This document shows positions 54,158 to 64,000 of a stretch of 64,000 nucleotides of DNA, piece by piece. Where the stretch lies: NCBI GenBank assembly GCA_001566295.1, contig KQ964248.1:2852001-2916000 (forward strand), in the 5' to 3' direction. Both the position numbers and the translations under genes were made by a program. Under the pieces are notes generated by a model. That model was not told the origin of the DNA and searched no databases. It was given only the letters and a program-made list of their open reading frames with translations. How positions within the stretch are numbered: the stretch's first letter is position 1; the number at the start of each line of letters is the position of its first letter. Origin of the DNA: Microdochium bolleyi (taxonomy: Eukaryota > Ascomycota > Sordariomycetes > Xylariales > Microdochiaceae).

Positions 54158-54870
54158 GGCGGAGGATTGGTTCTGCTGCGTAGGCGGATCTGCGTCGCGA
54201 GTCGGGGAATTTAGTTGAGGGCGGAGATGTCAGCAATGTTCTACGAGGCTCGCAGGACGACGAGGTGTCAGCATCGAGTATCACCGAGACTGCCGTGTCG
54301 GCGATAAGCAGCTGCCCTGCATGTGATAGCAACAGCGACAGCGACAGTGAGTGACCCCCAGGGACCAGGGTGCGGAGCCCCGCAGGCCCCCTGCGGCGGT
54401 TCCTGAGATGGACCCTCCCTCCTCACACCTCGCAACCTCGATGAGGCTGAGGCTTCTGCAGGCTGCAGATGGCGGAGAAATTGTCCCTTCCTTTCAGTCC
54501 AGACGGGACTGGCGGCGGATTCCCCGCGCTCCTTCAGATCGATCGAGGACAATTAGCTGCGACTAGTGGACGCTCGGCTGTCCTAGAGTTACTAATGGAT
54601 CAAGGCAGGAGCGGCCGGCCTGCGCCTCGTCCGCACAAGCCTGGGGCAGCCACCGACTCCATGACGTAGCCATCACGTTGGCTGCCCCGTGCCTGCTCAA
54701 ACTATCGCCTCCCACATCCCGCCTCCCGTCTCTTGCCTGCATCGCCATCTGCCATCTTCACAAAGGCTAATCCTGTCATCTCAACTCATCCTCCAACATC
54801 TTTGATCGAAACCATCGACAACACTACCTTATCCAGCAAAACCAACAACACCACAACACACCAAGCAGCC
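54158..54870. promoter_or_regulatory. Divergent region AYR1-like / small secreted protein
   Basis: About 710 bases between two divergent starts. The final ~100 bases before the secreted-protein gene are rich in CAACA/CCACAACACACC, typical of an abundant fungal transcript leader. No further gene seen. Confidence 0.45.
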
Positions 54871-55383
54871 ATGTATTTGCCTACCGCTCAGAGCGTCCTC
54901 ACCGCTGGCCTGGCCTTGACCGGCACCCTCACTAAGCGTACGGATCCTAGTACTTTGGGCGCACTACCTCCGGACCAGACTGACTGACAATGTTGCATCA
55001 TACAGCCAAGACCGTCGCCGAGGGCAGCGTGATGGACTACGCAGTCGAGAAGTGCCTCGACTCTGATGGCAACACCCGCTGCTCCAAGCCCTTCCTCGTC
55101 ACCAAGTCGACCTGCTACCGCATCGAGTGGATCACCGAGGGCGTTGTCTCCCACACCACGGCCGAGGTCCGCGATGCGGGCTCCGGCGAGATCGTCTACT
55201 ACCGTGACACCGATGGCGAGTGGACCCCGGAGAAGGGAGAGGTCAGTACAGTCAGCCATCTTCCAGTTTGCCATGCTCCACCTACTGACACTACAATACC
55301 AAAAGCTCGTCTATCTCGACTTCATGCCCAAGATCGGCTCGGGCAACTCGACGGTCGACTACAAGGTCAAGACCTGCGAGTAA
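54871..55383 (+). CDS. Small secreted four-cysteine protein
   Basis: Three exons, 54871-54937, 55006-55241 and 55306-55383, give 126 residues. Residues 1-~21 form a likely signal peptide (hydrophobic TAQSVLTAGLALTGTL). The mature part has four cysteines (39, 48, 59, 125) and segments AVEKCLDSDGNTRC, KSTCYRIEWITEG, EIVYYRDTDGEW and YLDFMPKIG, with a predicted beta-rich character. No known domain recognised. Small secreted cysteine proteins of this size include effectors and wall-associated factors, but that is only size-based inference. The last acceptor is AAG (ACCAAAAG), with a CTACTGACAC branch upstream. The start is divergent from the AYR1-like gene. Confidence 0.75.
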
Positions 55384-56698
55384 GCGGTCACCAACGCCCT
55401 CGGCTGCTGGCACACTTGCATATAATCTCTGTAAACAATAATACCATCCGTAATGTGTTTCGTAGCAGTGCCAACATTCAGAACAGCATTCTTCTGCCTC
55501 TTGGTGAATCTGGCCAGCCAACTGTACAATGTGCGCAACACACTATTCCCCAAAGCTCGAGCCACTCTACCGTGGCCCAACGTGAGAGTATACATCGCCC
55601 ATTGAGAGGCCTCCTTTCTTCAGTTTCGCGACTCTATAAGCTGTGTCCTCCCTTCGCAATGGAGGCTGATTCCCTCTTAGCTAGCGCTTCCGTTTAACTT
55701 GTCGGGGTGAAGAGTAGGATTTCTCTTGATCTAACCCTGGCCTCTCTGCCATAAATCCGCCTCGCACACAACTACGCTATCATACGTACCCAATTTTAGT
55801 TCAGACTGGTACGGGTCGGCTTGTTGGGTATCTCCCTTGTTGCATTATTCATATACTCCCAACGTTTCTGCAAGTAACGTTGCTTTGCTCGACAGAGCCT
55901 GGAATAAGTGGTTTCAGTCGTAGTAATGTAATCTTACATAGGTAAGATATATACAAATGCTCCCCTGGCACTGTAGAGTTGGTATTCGGAACTCTTCCAG
56001 AGCATTAAGGTAAGCACTGAATTCTAGTACTCGCAGTCATTCTTCCAGAATCTTTCCTTAAAACAGACAACTATCAATTACCACCGTGAAATCATTTATA
56101 GAAAGCTCTGTCGAGCGCAGGAACGTTACTTGTTGAAGATTCACAGTGGGTTATAGTCGTCTGTCTAATGGAAAAGTCATGAAAGAATAGCTGCGAGTAC
56201 TGAAAGTCGGCCTGTATGCTCTGAAGGAGCTTATAATGCTGACTCGGCGCAGGGGAGCACCACCGGCACGCACCTCACCTGCTCAATGTTGCAGGACTTA
56301 GGTAAGTTAAGTGCGCAACTTGAAAATCTGAAACTCCAGATCATCGCATGGATGGTAGCCTGCATAATTTCAATTACTTATACTAACGCAGATGAGGATT
56401 TCAAGAGCTCCTTTCCCCTTGTCGAGATGGACAAGCGTTGACAGTGGGGAAAGAGGGCGAGGGGTGGACCCTTGTTGACCACTCATCGAGGCGCTCACGT
56501 AACCCGGCAATCACGTAACCGCGATCACGTAACCGCGATCACGTAACCATTGCCCGAGTAGCTCCCAGCTACTCTAATACATAGGTCTTGCCTTTCTCCT
56601 CCTCCACGTCTTTCAGCTGCTGGGCTGCTGAAACGAAAGTCGATCGTATGCAAGCTACTGGCATTTTACCAAGCTGATGCTCCAGGCGAAGTCATACT
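55384..56698. other. AT-richer intergenic region ending in a regulatory repeat array
   Basis: About 1.3 kb. From about 55700 to 56420 it is visibly richer in A and T than the flanks (for example TTACATAGGTAAGATATATACAAATG), with no open frame of note. This could be a decayed insertion, but I see no terminal repeats or transposase. The distal end carries the TCACGTAACC array (separate entry). Confidence 0.5.
56495..56548. repeat. Array of four TCACGTAACC elements
   Basis: Exact 10-base copies begin at 56495, 56511, 56525 and 56539. The last three are spaced by exactly 14 bases (unit TCACGTAACCGCGA). The array ends 150 bases before the ATG of the bZIP-like gene. CACGT is a common bZIP/bHLH half-site core, so this looks like a cluster of regulator-binding sites, possibly for autoregulation. 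The copies are seen directly; the role is inferred. Confidence 0.85.
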
Positions 56699-57925
56699 AT
56701 GGAGCCAAGTGACACAGACAATCATGGCATAGACCCCAGGATCAAGGTTCGTGCAACGCCGGAAACCCAGTTCTGCTGCATCTGCCGGCTGAGGAACCAC
56801 TTCTCACAGGTGCAACAATGTACTGACTGTCATCATTTCAAGCGTCGACGTGAGCGTGGCCGCCGGGCGCAAAGCGCTTTCAGGAAAAGGCAAGCGGCAG
56901 CCAAAGAAGACTTGGGCTGTGAGAACAAGCGGCTCAAAGCGGCACTTGACGCGATCCTTCACGAGGTCCGTCCTGGTGATCGACCTGAACTTGTTGCCAA
57001 GATACGAGAGGCCGCCAGCATATTAGACGAGTCGGCGCAGCCTGGACAGAACAGTCACGCCGAGCAAAATGCTGTCCTCGATCATGTCTCCAGCAGCCCC
57101 TCCTCCACAGTTTCACAGGCACTCTCCACGATCACGAGCAGTAGCGATTCTGAGACGGACTCCCATGACACTGAGCAGATCCTAGCCATCGTCACCACAA
57201 GAACGCCTGATGCCACATCGATGTTGCACCGAAGACCAGCCAATCTTGCGGATCCTTTCCAACAGGTCCACGGCCAGAACTGGCTCGCCACCATGCTGCC
57301 TTTCTTGGGTGCTGGAGCTTTCACACTCGCAGGCCGCATATTCTGGCGTCTGACCGCAAAGTGGGAGATGATGACCAGGATGCATCTCGATGTACAGGTT
57401 TCATCTCCAGCTTTGACCTCTCCGTTGAGCACAATCCAGTGGCGCAGCATCAAGGACCTCCTCGACCGCTCAGTCGATCTCACTGTGCACGAGTTTGACG
57501 CCGACGCCTGGCAAGATGTCGTCGCCTCGCGGCTCAACTACGGCTGCACCAACGGCATTATCGCGATACGAGACTCCAAACCCCTCAGGACCGCGCCGCA
57601 GCGCTGGCTGACGCCAATGCAGGTCGAGGAACACATTCGCTTCGTCGTTGGCAACGAGGTCTTTGCGATCCTGACGCAGCCGGTGCTGGACCGCTGGGAG
57701 AAGGCCGGCGATCCTTTCGCCCCATATCTAGGGCAAATACCGCCAGTTGACGACGCCCTGGCCAACGGCGAGCAGCTCATAGACACGCTCCTCGATTGGG
57801 TTGTCGCGCAATACACGTGCTTCGGGGACGGGCCACGCTGGAGTCTGAGACAGCTCGATGAGGGCCTGCGGGAGTGGTGTCTGAGGGTGACGGCCCGGGT
57901 CTCGGATCAGACTGTTGCTGGCTGA
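56699..57925 (+). CDS. bZIP-like transcription factor with N-terminal Cys motifs
   Basis: Single exon, 408 residues. Two CxxC pairs (Cys26/29 and Cys41/44) lie directly before a basic region, KRRRERGRRAQSAFRKRQAAAKED, whose RRAQSAFRKRQ matches the DNA-contact segment of Yap1/AP-1-like fungal bZIP proteins. A short leucine/alanine heptad stretch follows (LGCENKRLKAALDAILHEV). The middle is Ser/Thr-rich (about 115-180). The C-terminal ~200 residues (WLATMLPFLGAGAFTLAGRIFWRLT, WLTPMQVEEHIRFVVGNEVF, DTLLDWVVAQYTCFGDGPRWSL) resemble the helical DUF3425-type region of many fungal bZIP proteins. Its promoter contains four repeated TCACGTAACC sites. Targets unknown. Confidence 0.8.
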   Translation: MEPSDTDNHGIDPRIKVRATPETQFCCICRLRNHFSQVQQCTDCHHFKRRRERGRRAQSAFRKRQAAAKEDLGCENKRLKAALDAILHEVRPGDRPELVAKIREAASILDESAQPGQNSHAEQNAVLDHVSSSPSSTVSQALSTITSSSDSETDSHDTEQILAIVTTRTPDATSMLHRRPANLADPFQQVHGQNWLATMLPFLGAGAFTLAGRIFWRLTAKWEMMTRMHLDVQVSSPALTSPLSTIQWRSIKDLLDRSVDLTVHEFDADAWQDVVASRLNYGCTNGIIAIRDSKPLRTAPQRWLTPMQVEEHIRFVVGNEVFAILTQPVLDRWEKAGDPFAPYLGQIPPVDDALANGEQLIDTLLDWVVAQYTCFGDGPRWSLRQLDEGLREWCLRVTARVSDQTVAG

Positions 57926-59393
57926 AGCCAAAACCGTGGAGGTAGAGCCACCTGCTGGGCAGACGTCCGCTGAGCCTGGTCGGCAGAACAAAATGACACG
58001 TCATATCCTCACCTGGTTCACGGCTGCAAACAGCACAGAAGTCTGGACTGGACTGTGAACTGTGACTGAGCACAAGCCATTATCTCACCCAAAGATTGCA
58101 TATCAACGACAAAGGCAATGTAGCTACATTACTCAAGCTTGACCTGCACCAACACCGGCAGGAAGCCGAGGAGGGGTCCTCTCTACATGTGCCATACAGC
58201 ATTCCACGCGTCGAATTGCCTCTATCCGGCGACCACCAACCCCAGTCTGCCCAAGGCCCATCAGCCAGGACACGATACTTCGATAAGCTTGTGCTGATTG
58301 GCCATCCCACCTGACAGCTGGAATGCTGCCCACAACGATCTAGTCATGCCGAACATCACGGCTTTACCTCTTCCGGGACACATTGTGAGACAACCACAGC
58401 CCTCATTCGTCAGCGGCTGCCAGGGACGCAAGCCTCACTCAACCCCTAGAAAGCCACGGCTCAAATTCAACAACGGTTGTCTCAACCCCCAGTGGTGCCA
58501 GCCCAATTCCTCGAAGGGTACCTGGTCACTGCCGAGGCGGTCTCAAACGAGGCGGTCTATGTTCGACAAGCGCGCCGCAACAGCGACTAGCTTAACACTA
58601 ACCTGGTGTGGGCCCGCGTGTATAGGCTTCCAAGTGATCCGCTTATAGTAACTTCTCGACTTCTAACTTGTCACGCGCGCCTGTTCAGGATGCGGGCTGA
58701 GTACACTACGGTAGTGGCGTTGGTGTGTGTTCGCGGAGGTAGACTCATGGCTGTCTCCATGCCCGCCAGAACACAGCCAAGCCCGCGCAAATGCCTCGGG
58801 TCGGGTGATGAGTACCGAGAGACACACCTTCTTCGGGTTGGCGACTAATTCCGAGCCCGCTTTTGACGTAGTAGCCGCCTCCAGCCACAGCGATAATCCC
58901 CTGCGCGTTACTTTTGACGCTAGCTGCCAACAAGCCCATAACAGGGTGCTAGATAGATGCCCCCTTGACATTTTCAGGAATATTAATGCCGAGGAGGAAA
59001 GGCAAAAGTGGTGGAGCCAAGCTGTTTTGGAAACTAACGTCAGCGCCTGCCGTCGAGGACGCGAACTAGTTGGTGCAAAATAGATTCGTTCCGCCCTGAG
59101 ATGTCGTCATTAGCCCAAGAAGTACCGATGCCAAAGCACAGGCGTAAGAAACAAACGCAGAGCAGCCAGGGTCAGATATAAGGTATCTCAGAAATCATCA
59201 TCTCTGCCGATCTTATCCTGAGACGGGCCACTGACAACTCTCTGTTCGACCTCATTTATACTCCTGCCTATAATTCTCGTGACCTATTCCACTTGTCACA
59301 AGGTCGCGCTACGAAGACTTCCTCCTTTGTTGATCCCGACCTGTCAAGAGCTGTCAGTGCGAGGCCAACAAAATCATTGTCCTTTCACACATC
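57926..59393. other. Intergenic region, no gene recognised
   Basis: About 1.5 kb between the bZIP-like and thaumatin-like genes, same orientation. Open frames are short and without motifs. The last 120 bases contain TTTATACTCC at about 59255 and a CA-rich leader before the downstream ATG, fitting its promoter. Confidence 0.45.
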
Positions 59394-60704
59394 ATGACAC
59401 ACATCTCGTTTCGCTCCTTGGCGAGCATAGCAGCTATACTCGTTACCTCGTCATCCTTGACTGTCCTAGCAGCTCCTCCAGCGGCGGTCGCCACGAAACC
59501 ACCAGCCAACAACAATGTCCTTGCCATCGCCTCGACAGCAAGCCGGACAGCAGCACCTAGCATAAAAACGACCAACGCAGCCGCCGCCGCACCGGTGACG
59601 ACAATCCCGCCCATCAACGGCGTAGCCGTGAATTCGGATGGCAGCGGGATCGGCGTCGCCGGCGGCGGCGAGAACCTCATCCCCCCATCGCAGCTCTCCT
59701 CGCACGCCCAGCACGGGGCCCTGAACCTCGCCGCCATCAAGCAGCCGCCCCCGAACGTCATGCTTGCCGCCGCGCTGAACAGGCCGCCGCAGTACCTGAC
59801 AATCCGGATCGTCAACAAGCACGCACGCCCTCTATCCACGACGCACGCGCGCAACTGGGACAGCCCCACGGCCGTGGGAGGGCTGATCCCCCCGGGGACC
59901 ATCGCGACCAAGGCGACGACGTCGTTTGTCGTGCCGACCAACTGGGCGGGCATGGTTGCCGTTGGGGAGGCGCGGAGGGGCACGCCGCGGGATGCGAGCC
60001 TGATCGAGGCCAACTTTGTGTATGTTGCCGACTACGGGATGGCGGTGGCGACGGTGGATATTAGCTATGTGTGAGTTATTTCTCCTGTCCTTGTCACACC
60101 CCCAGATTATTTCTTGCGTCTTGCTGGACGGGTTTCGAGTTCGTGGCTGAAGGGGGAGAGTCCTCACTGACACAAACACACAACAGTGACGCCTTTACTG
60201 TCCCGATCGTCTGCTCCTGCTCTGGCAGAGTCGTAACGGGGTGCAACAAGGGGCTGTGGGGGATGAGCACCTGTCCGGTAAGTTCCTCCCGTGACCTTCT
60301 CTTCCCATCAATGGTCCCAGGGGGTCTCAGCACAAACCTCCGGAAGTAAAAGAAGAACACCAAACTGACCGGGCCCATTTTGGCCATTGATATAGGACAA
60401 GGCCACCTACGGAGCCTGTCTGAACCCAACCCGCCCTTTTCCCGACGGGACCACGGCGTCGTCGTTCTTCGCCCCCTGCCGCGCCGCAGCGTACACATTC
60501 GCCAAGGACGACCTTGCCACGTCGTGGGGCGACTGCCAGTCCGGCATCATCCGGTGCTGCGTGGGCAAGCGGTGCGCGCCGAACCCGGAGCAGCCGGCGC
60601 GGAGGGATCCGAGTGCCGCTGGCAGAGGGGAGGGCGAGGACTGGGGTTCCCCAGATGATGATGAGGGGGAGGAAGGGGAGGAGAAGGAGGGTGGTGATGA
60701 GTAA
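59394..60704 (+). CDS. Secreted thaumatin-like protein
   Basis: Three exons, 59394-60070, 60187-60277 and 60396-60704, give 358 residues. A signal peptide (about 1-26, ending VLAAP) and a Thr/Ala/Pro-rich lead come first. The thaumatin-like fold begins at PPQYLTIRIVNKHARPLSTTHARN and continues with VPTNWAGMVAVGEA, LIEANFV, ADYGMAVATVDISYVDAFTVPIVCSC and GCNKGLWGMSTCPDKATYGACLNP. It closes with FAPCRAAAYTFAKDDLATSWGDC and IIRCCVGKRCAPN. This sweet-protein/osmotin fold in fungi is linked to beta-glucan binding or antifungal activity, mostly uncharacterised. The C-terminus is an unusual acidic Gly/Glu/Asp tail of about 35 residues after a dibasic ARRDP site. No GPI signal seen. Confidence 0.85.
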
Positions 60705-62076
60705 ATGAGTGACATTACCGGGCCGGGTATGGAGTGGCTGCCCTAACATAATAATACGTATGTATAATAGGACTGTACTCGGCGGAAAAAAAGAAAGGGC
60801 TCGTTCTCACAGGGACCGTGGCCGGCCAAGCCAACCTTAACGGGACTCCAAAGTACAGGTCAAGATATCCCGTGTGCCTACAAATTTGCAATCCAAGTAG
60901 CACATATGCTTCCTTTCGTGTCCTTACCTTGGTGTGGTTGCGGATCACCTACAACCTTACTCTTCATTGTAGGCCCTAGCTCCCACCCGTCATGCCTGTC
61001 CGCGAGACTCCTGTCGAAGTGCCAAAAGCTGAGTTTCCGAGGAGACAGCTTTCCGTTGCAAGCGAGAGAGCTGTACGACTCCGCCACCCACTGCCCCATC
61101 GACTCAGAAACGGTAGCGCCGCGCGTTGAGAGTGTTCACAGACATCACTCAGACGAGAGGGAGGTACATCACCAAGGAAACAAAGAGATAGAAGCTGTCC
61201 CAGAGAGGGAATGTCGAGGCCATTCTCTTTTCCCCGCTGACCATGATGTCCCGAGGCTATCGAAAACGGTCAGGTCAGGCAGTGTGTCCAGAGTGAAGTG
61301 CCGTCTCATGCATGCCATGAGATTCCCCGAAAGCCCTCCCAGCTGCCCTGTGCTTCGCCGCAATCTTCTTGGTTCGTTCCTAAAGCAAGGAGGGCCCCGC
61401 GTGCATTGAGGATCTCACCCGAATGGGATGTCCAGGTGGCGCACACTCGTAGGAAGCAGGGAGGCGTCAATCTAGATACCCGAAAAGCTTGCTCTCTGGT
61501 GGTCTTCGCAAAGAGATCCTCGGCGAGTAGGGCCCAGCAACCACGATCAAGCTAGAGTGGCTTGGCGGACTCGTCATCAAGGGTGAAGCTTGCGATAGTA
61601 CTGAGGCACAGATCGCGAAAGCCCAGTGCTTATTTGATGAGAGGGCTGCGCCGCCGATCAGTCGGGCTGGGAGTCATTAGGACTGGGACGGTCGTCCTCC
61701 ACCCAAGTACGGCGTGATCTGTAGTACGCAACTTTCGCGCGTGCAAGCATTGAATGGGCCACCATCAACTCGTGGTGGCTGTTTTCGTAGCTATTGTGCT
61801 TTGTGGCGTTGAGCCAGATGCTTGCTGAAGGATTCATCCTTTGCAGCTAAATACCCCAGCAGATTGTCCCCCATTTTCTGCTTCCAACCCTCCCTTTGAT
61901 GCCCGCCCATGCTCTCCTCGTAAGAAAAAGACTTTCGGAGTCCGTGTGACAACTATATGTGACCAATGATGTTGAGATCGATCTCGTCCCAATGCGCCGC
62001 TGAATCCAATGAACGCCATGATTAATTACCCAAATGTTGGAAAGAAATGCCAAAGGCAAGGTATCTGTTTCATCCT
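60705..62076. other. Convergent intergenic region
   Basis: About 1.4 kb between the stops of the thaumatin-like gene and FOL2. AT-rich motifs (AACATAATAATACGTATGTATAATAGG at about 60744) just after the first gene look like its 3' end. Small open frames have no recognisable motif. Confidence 0.45.
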
Positions 62077-63175
62077 TCACCTCCTCGTTAGCCCAACGAG
62101 GCTGAAGAACTCGTTGCGCGTCTTCTCCTTCTTCTCGAAGCAGCCGAGCACGCAGCTGGTGAGGGTGCTGGTCGTCGTCTTCTCGACACCGCGCATCACC
62201 ATGCACAGGTGGCTCGACTCCATGACAACGGCGACGCCCTGCGGCTTGAGGACCTCCATGATCGTGTTGGCCACCTCGCGCGTCAGCCGCTCCTGCACCT
62301 GCAGCCGCCTGCTGAACATCTCGGCGATCCGGGGCAGCTTGGAGAGTCCGATGACGTTGTCGCGCGGGATGTAGCCAATGTGCATCTGTGAATAGGGGGC
62401 AAGTTGTTGTTAGCGGAGGAAAATGTATGATCTGGTACTGTTCCCGGAGACTATACCTTTCCATTGAACGGCACGAGGTGGTGCTCGCACATGCTGAAGA
62501 TCTCAATGTCCTTGACGATCACCATCTCGTTGTGGCCCTCGTGGAAAATGGCGTTGTTGACAATGTCCTTGACGTTCTGCTGGTAGCCCTTGGTGAAGAA
62601 GAGCAGGGCCTTGGCATAGCGCGCGGGGGTGTCCAGGATACCCTCTCTGTCCGGGTCCTCGCCAATGCACTCTAGGATGGTCCGGACCGCACCGCGCATC
62701 TTCTCGAGCCGCACGGCGGCCTGCTCGGGGCTCTCTTCGAGTCGTTCTCGTGTGCCGCGGCCTGCGGGGTAAGGTTCGTAATGTCAGCGAGCTAGTCCCA
62801 CGTTCAATTGCACTCTTGGTAGCTTGGAAAGGACCTACTGGGCCTGCTAAGGCCGTCAAAGTCGATGAGCGGACTCGGGGACCTCGTGATTATGGTGCTC
62901 TCCGCGGCTGGAGCTGCCGCGGCGGCTGATGCCGAGCTCTTGCGCTTCTTGGACTTCTTGCCTGTGGGCTCGTCGAGGGGGTCGCGGGCAGCCTTGCTCA
63001 GGCTGGCTCTCCGCTTGGCCGACCTGGAGGAGTGGCCGTTGACCTCTGCAGCGCCTGCATCCTTGGACCGGTGCCGGCGGCGCTTCTTGTCGGCTCGCCG
63101 CGGGGAGTGCTGGTTCTGGGAGACGGTGTCGTCGGCCTCGGACGTGCCGGTTGATGCGCTGCTGGATTGGTCCAT
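62077..63175 (-). CDS. FOL2: GTP cyclohydrolase I
   Basis: Three exons, 63175-62839, 62761-62457 and 62385-62077, give 316 residues. The catalytic domain (about 125-316) is highly conserved: AVRTILECIGEDPDREGILDTPARYAKAL, FHEGHNEMVIVKDIEIFSMCEHHLVPFNGKMHIGYIP, then VIGLSKLPRIAEMFSRRLQVQERLT, GVAVVMESSHLCMVMRGVEK and STLTSCVLGCFE. The zinc ligands are the Cys and His of CEHH and a later Cys. It converts GTP to dihydroneopterin triphosphate, the first step of folate (and pterin) synthesis, as a homodecamer. The N-terminal ~115 residues are Ser/Lys/Arg-rich with KKRRRHRSK and KKSKKRKS clusters, longer than in yeast Fol2 (243 residues in total). Confidence 0.95.
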
Positions 63176-64000
63176 TCTGTGCTGTGCTATGATATGCTTT
63201 GCTCTGCTGTGTCGTGCGAAGCGCTGGGAGGAGCGAGATGGCGCGGGAACGTCGCGGTTTTGAGTTGCAGTCCAGGGTCCTCTGATCGACTTTTGACTGA
63301 AGTGGGGCAGTGCGATGGAGGATGCAGTCCGAACGATCTCCGGACGGGCTGGTTCGGTGACGGACCCGGCAGGATGCAGCACCGCTGTCGCCGAGGCGCT
63401 TCACTAGCAAGTAGATCGTCGTGCCCAGCGATAGGAGGGAATGGAATCGGGCGATGCAACCTGACCGCCAGAGACGGCTCGTCGTTGCGCGCAAGTGCTC
63501 CGGACAGACAGAGGCAAGCGTGATGCAGGCGCAGGTGGTGGGGACATTTGCAGGTCGCCGTCGCCGCCCTTCCAGCTCTCAAGTCAAGGCACGACTGGTG
63601 GTCTCAGTCTCGCAGATGCGTGGCTGGATGTCTTTTCACACTGCCTGGCTCGCTTGGCAAGCAGGCAGGCAGGCACAACCACACGTGATGCATGCATTGG
63701 CCGTGAGGTCGTGGTTGCGCCATTAGATAATTTGGCCGTTATCGGGCCCGGCTCCCTGGAGGCTGGTTTTGACGTCAAGCTGTTAAGGTTGCTTGCAGCG
63801 GCGGGCAGCTGCCTTCAAAGGTTGGTTGGCTTGTCCAGCCCGGGGTGGATGGGCGGGAGTGTGGCTCAAGCTCTGAACGCGGACCCATCACCTGCCAAGG
63901 CGCATGCAACCGAAGGCGCGTCCAGCGCCGCTTGGCGTTGTCCTGTCGCAATCTGCTCCCAAGACTCCAGTCCAGCAACGACCACGATCTTCTGACGACT
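63176..64000. other. Region upstream of FOL2 to the window end
   Basis: About 825 bases with the FOL2 promoter and leader. A CAGGCAGGCAGG-type repeat lies at about 63661-63673. No gene recognised before the window ends. Confidence 0.45.

Noticed and set aside
59354..60013. 219-codon minus-strand frame
   Set aside because: Antisense to exon 1 of the thaumatin-like gene, which has a signal peptide, conserved motifs and matching introns.
1..64000. CRISPR arrays, prokaryotic operons, riboswitches, bacterial promoters
   Set aside because: The sequence is clearly eukaryotic (spliceosomal introns, fungal protein families) and no regularly spaced repeat array is present apart from the short TCACGTAACC cluster.

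Overview
The window is chromosomal DNA from a filamentous ascomycete (Pezizomycotina; the gene content and style fit Sordariomycetes, but this is an inference). Genes are monocistronic on both strands. Most carry short introns of about 50-200 bp with GTRNGT donors, CTRAC-like branch points and CAG/TAG acceptors. Intergenic regions are long (0.3-4.6 kb). Protein families such as UstYa/DUF3328, HsbA, Zn2Cys6 factors and GPI-anchored wall proteins are typical of moulds. I recognise about 25 protein genes and rebuilt their exons by hand. I see no rRNA, convincing tRNA, CRISPR array, intact transposon, or polyketide/peptide synthetase.

Layout. 0-6 kb: a GPI-anchored HsbA-type wall protein faces a 1338-residue alpha/beta-hydrolase fused to a CorA-like membrane domain. 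7-11 kb: mitochondrial ribosomal protein bL27m and the secretory-pathway protein LCL2 are divergent, followed by protein phosphatase inhibitor 2 (GLC8). 12.7-17.6 kb: UV-damage endonuclease (UVE1) and the SET-domain ribosomal methyltransferase RKM4. 17.6-22 kb is gene-poor and contains a 60-base pure G run. 22-30.5 kb: YAR1 (ankyrin chaperone of Rps3), SPO11 (meiotic double-strand breaks), ERG7 (lanosterol synthase) and SGT1 (HSP90 co-chaperone). 32-39 kb: a membrane-anchored protein of unknown function and a transcription factor with two complete Zn2Cys6 clusters.

39.9-43.3 kb holds the most interesting pair. A UstYa-family oxidase-like gene with two HXXHC motifs is transcribed divergently from a 108-residue secreted precursor. 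Behind a Lys-Arg site, the precursor is almost entirely a tyrosine-rich repeat. Signal peptide, Kex2-type site, repeats and adjacent UstYa match the logic of fungal ribosomal peptides (ustiloxin/asperipin-type dikaritins). The repeat type is not one I recognise, and the repeats are not separated by Kex2 sites.

46-57 kb: NOB1 and NOP10 (ribosome and snoRNP biogenesis), a TesB-type acyl-CoA thioesterase, a HhH-GPD-like nuclear protein, an AYR1-like reductase and a small secreted four-cysteine protein. 56.5-63.2 kb: a bZIP-like factor behind an array of four TCACGTAACC elements, a thaumatin-like secreted protein, and GTP cyclohydrolase I (FOL2) with a long basic N-terminus. Apart from the UstYa/precursor pair the genes form no obvious pathway. 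A loose theme is ribosome and RNP biogenesis (bL27m, RKM4, YAR1, NOB1, NOP10).
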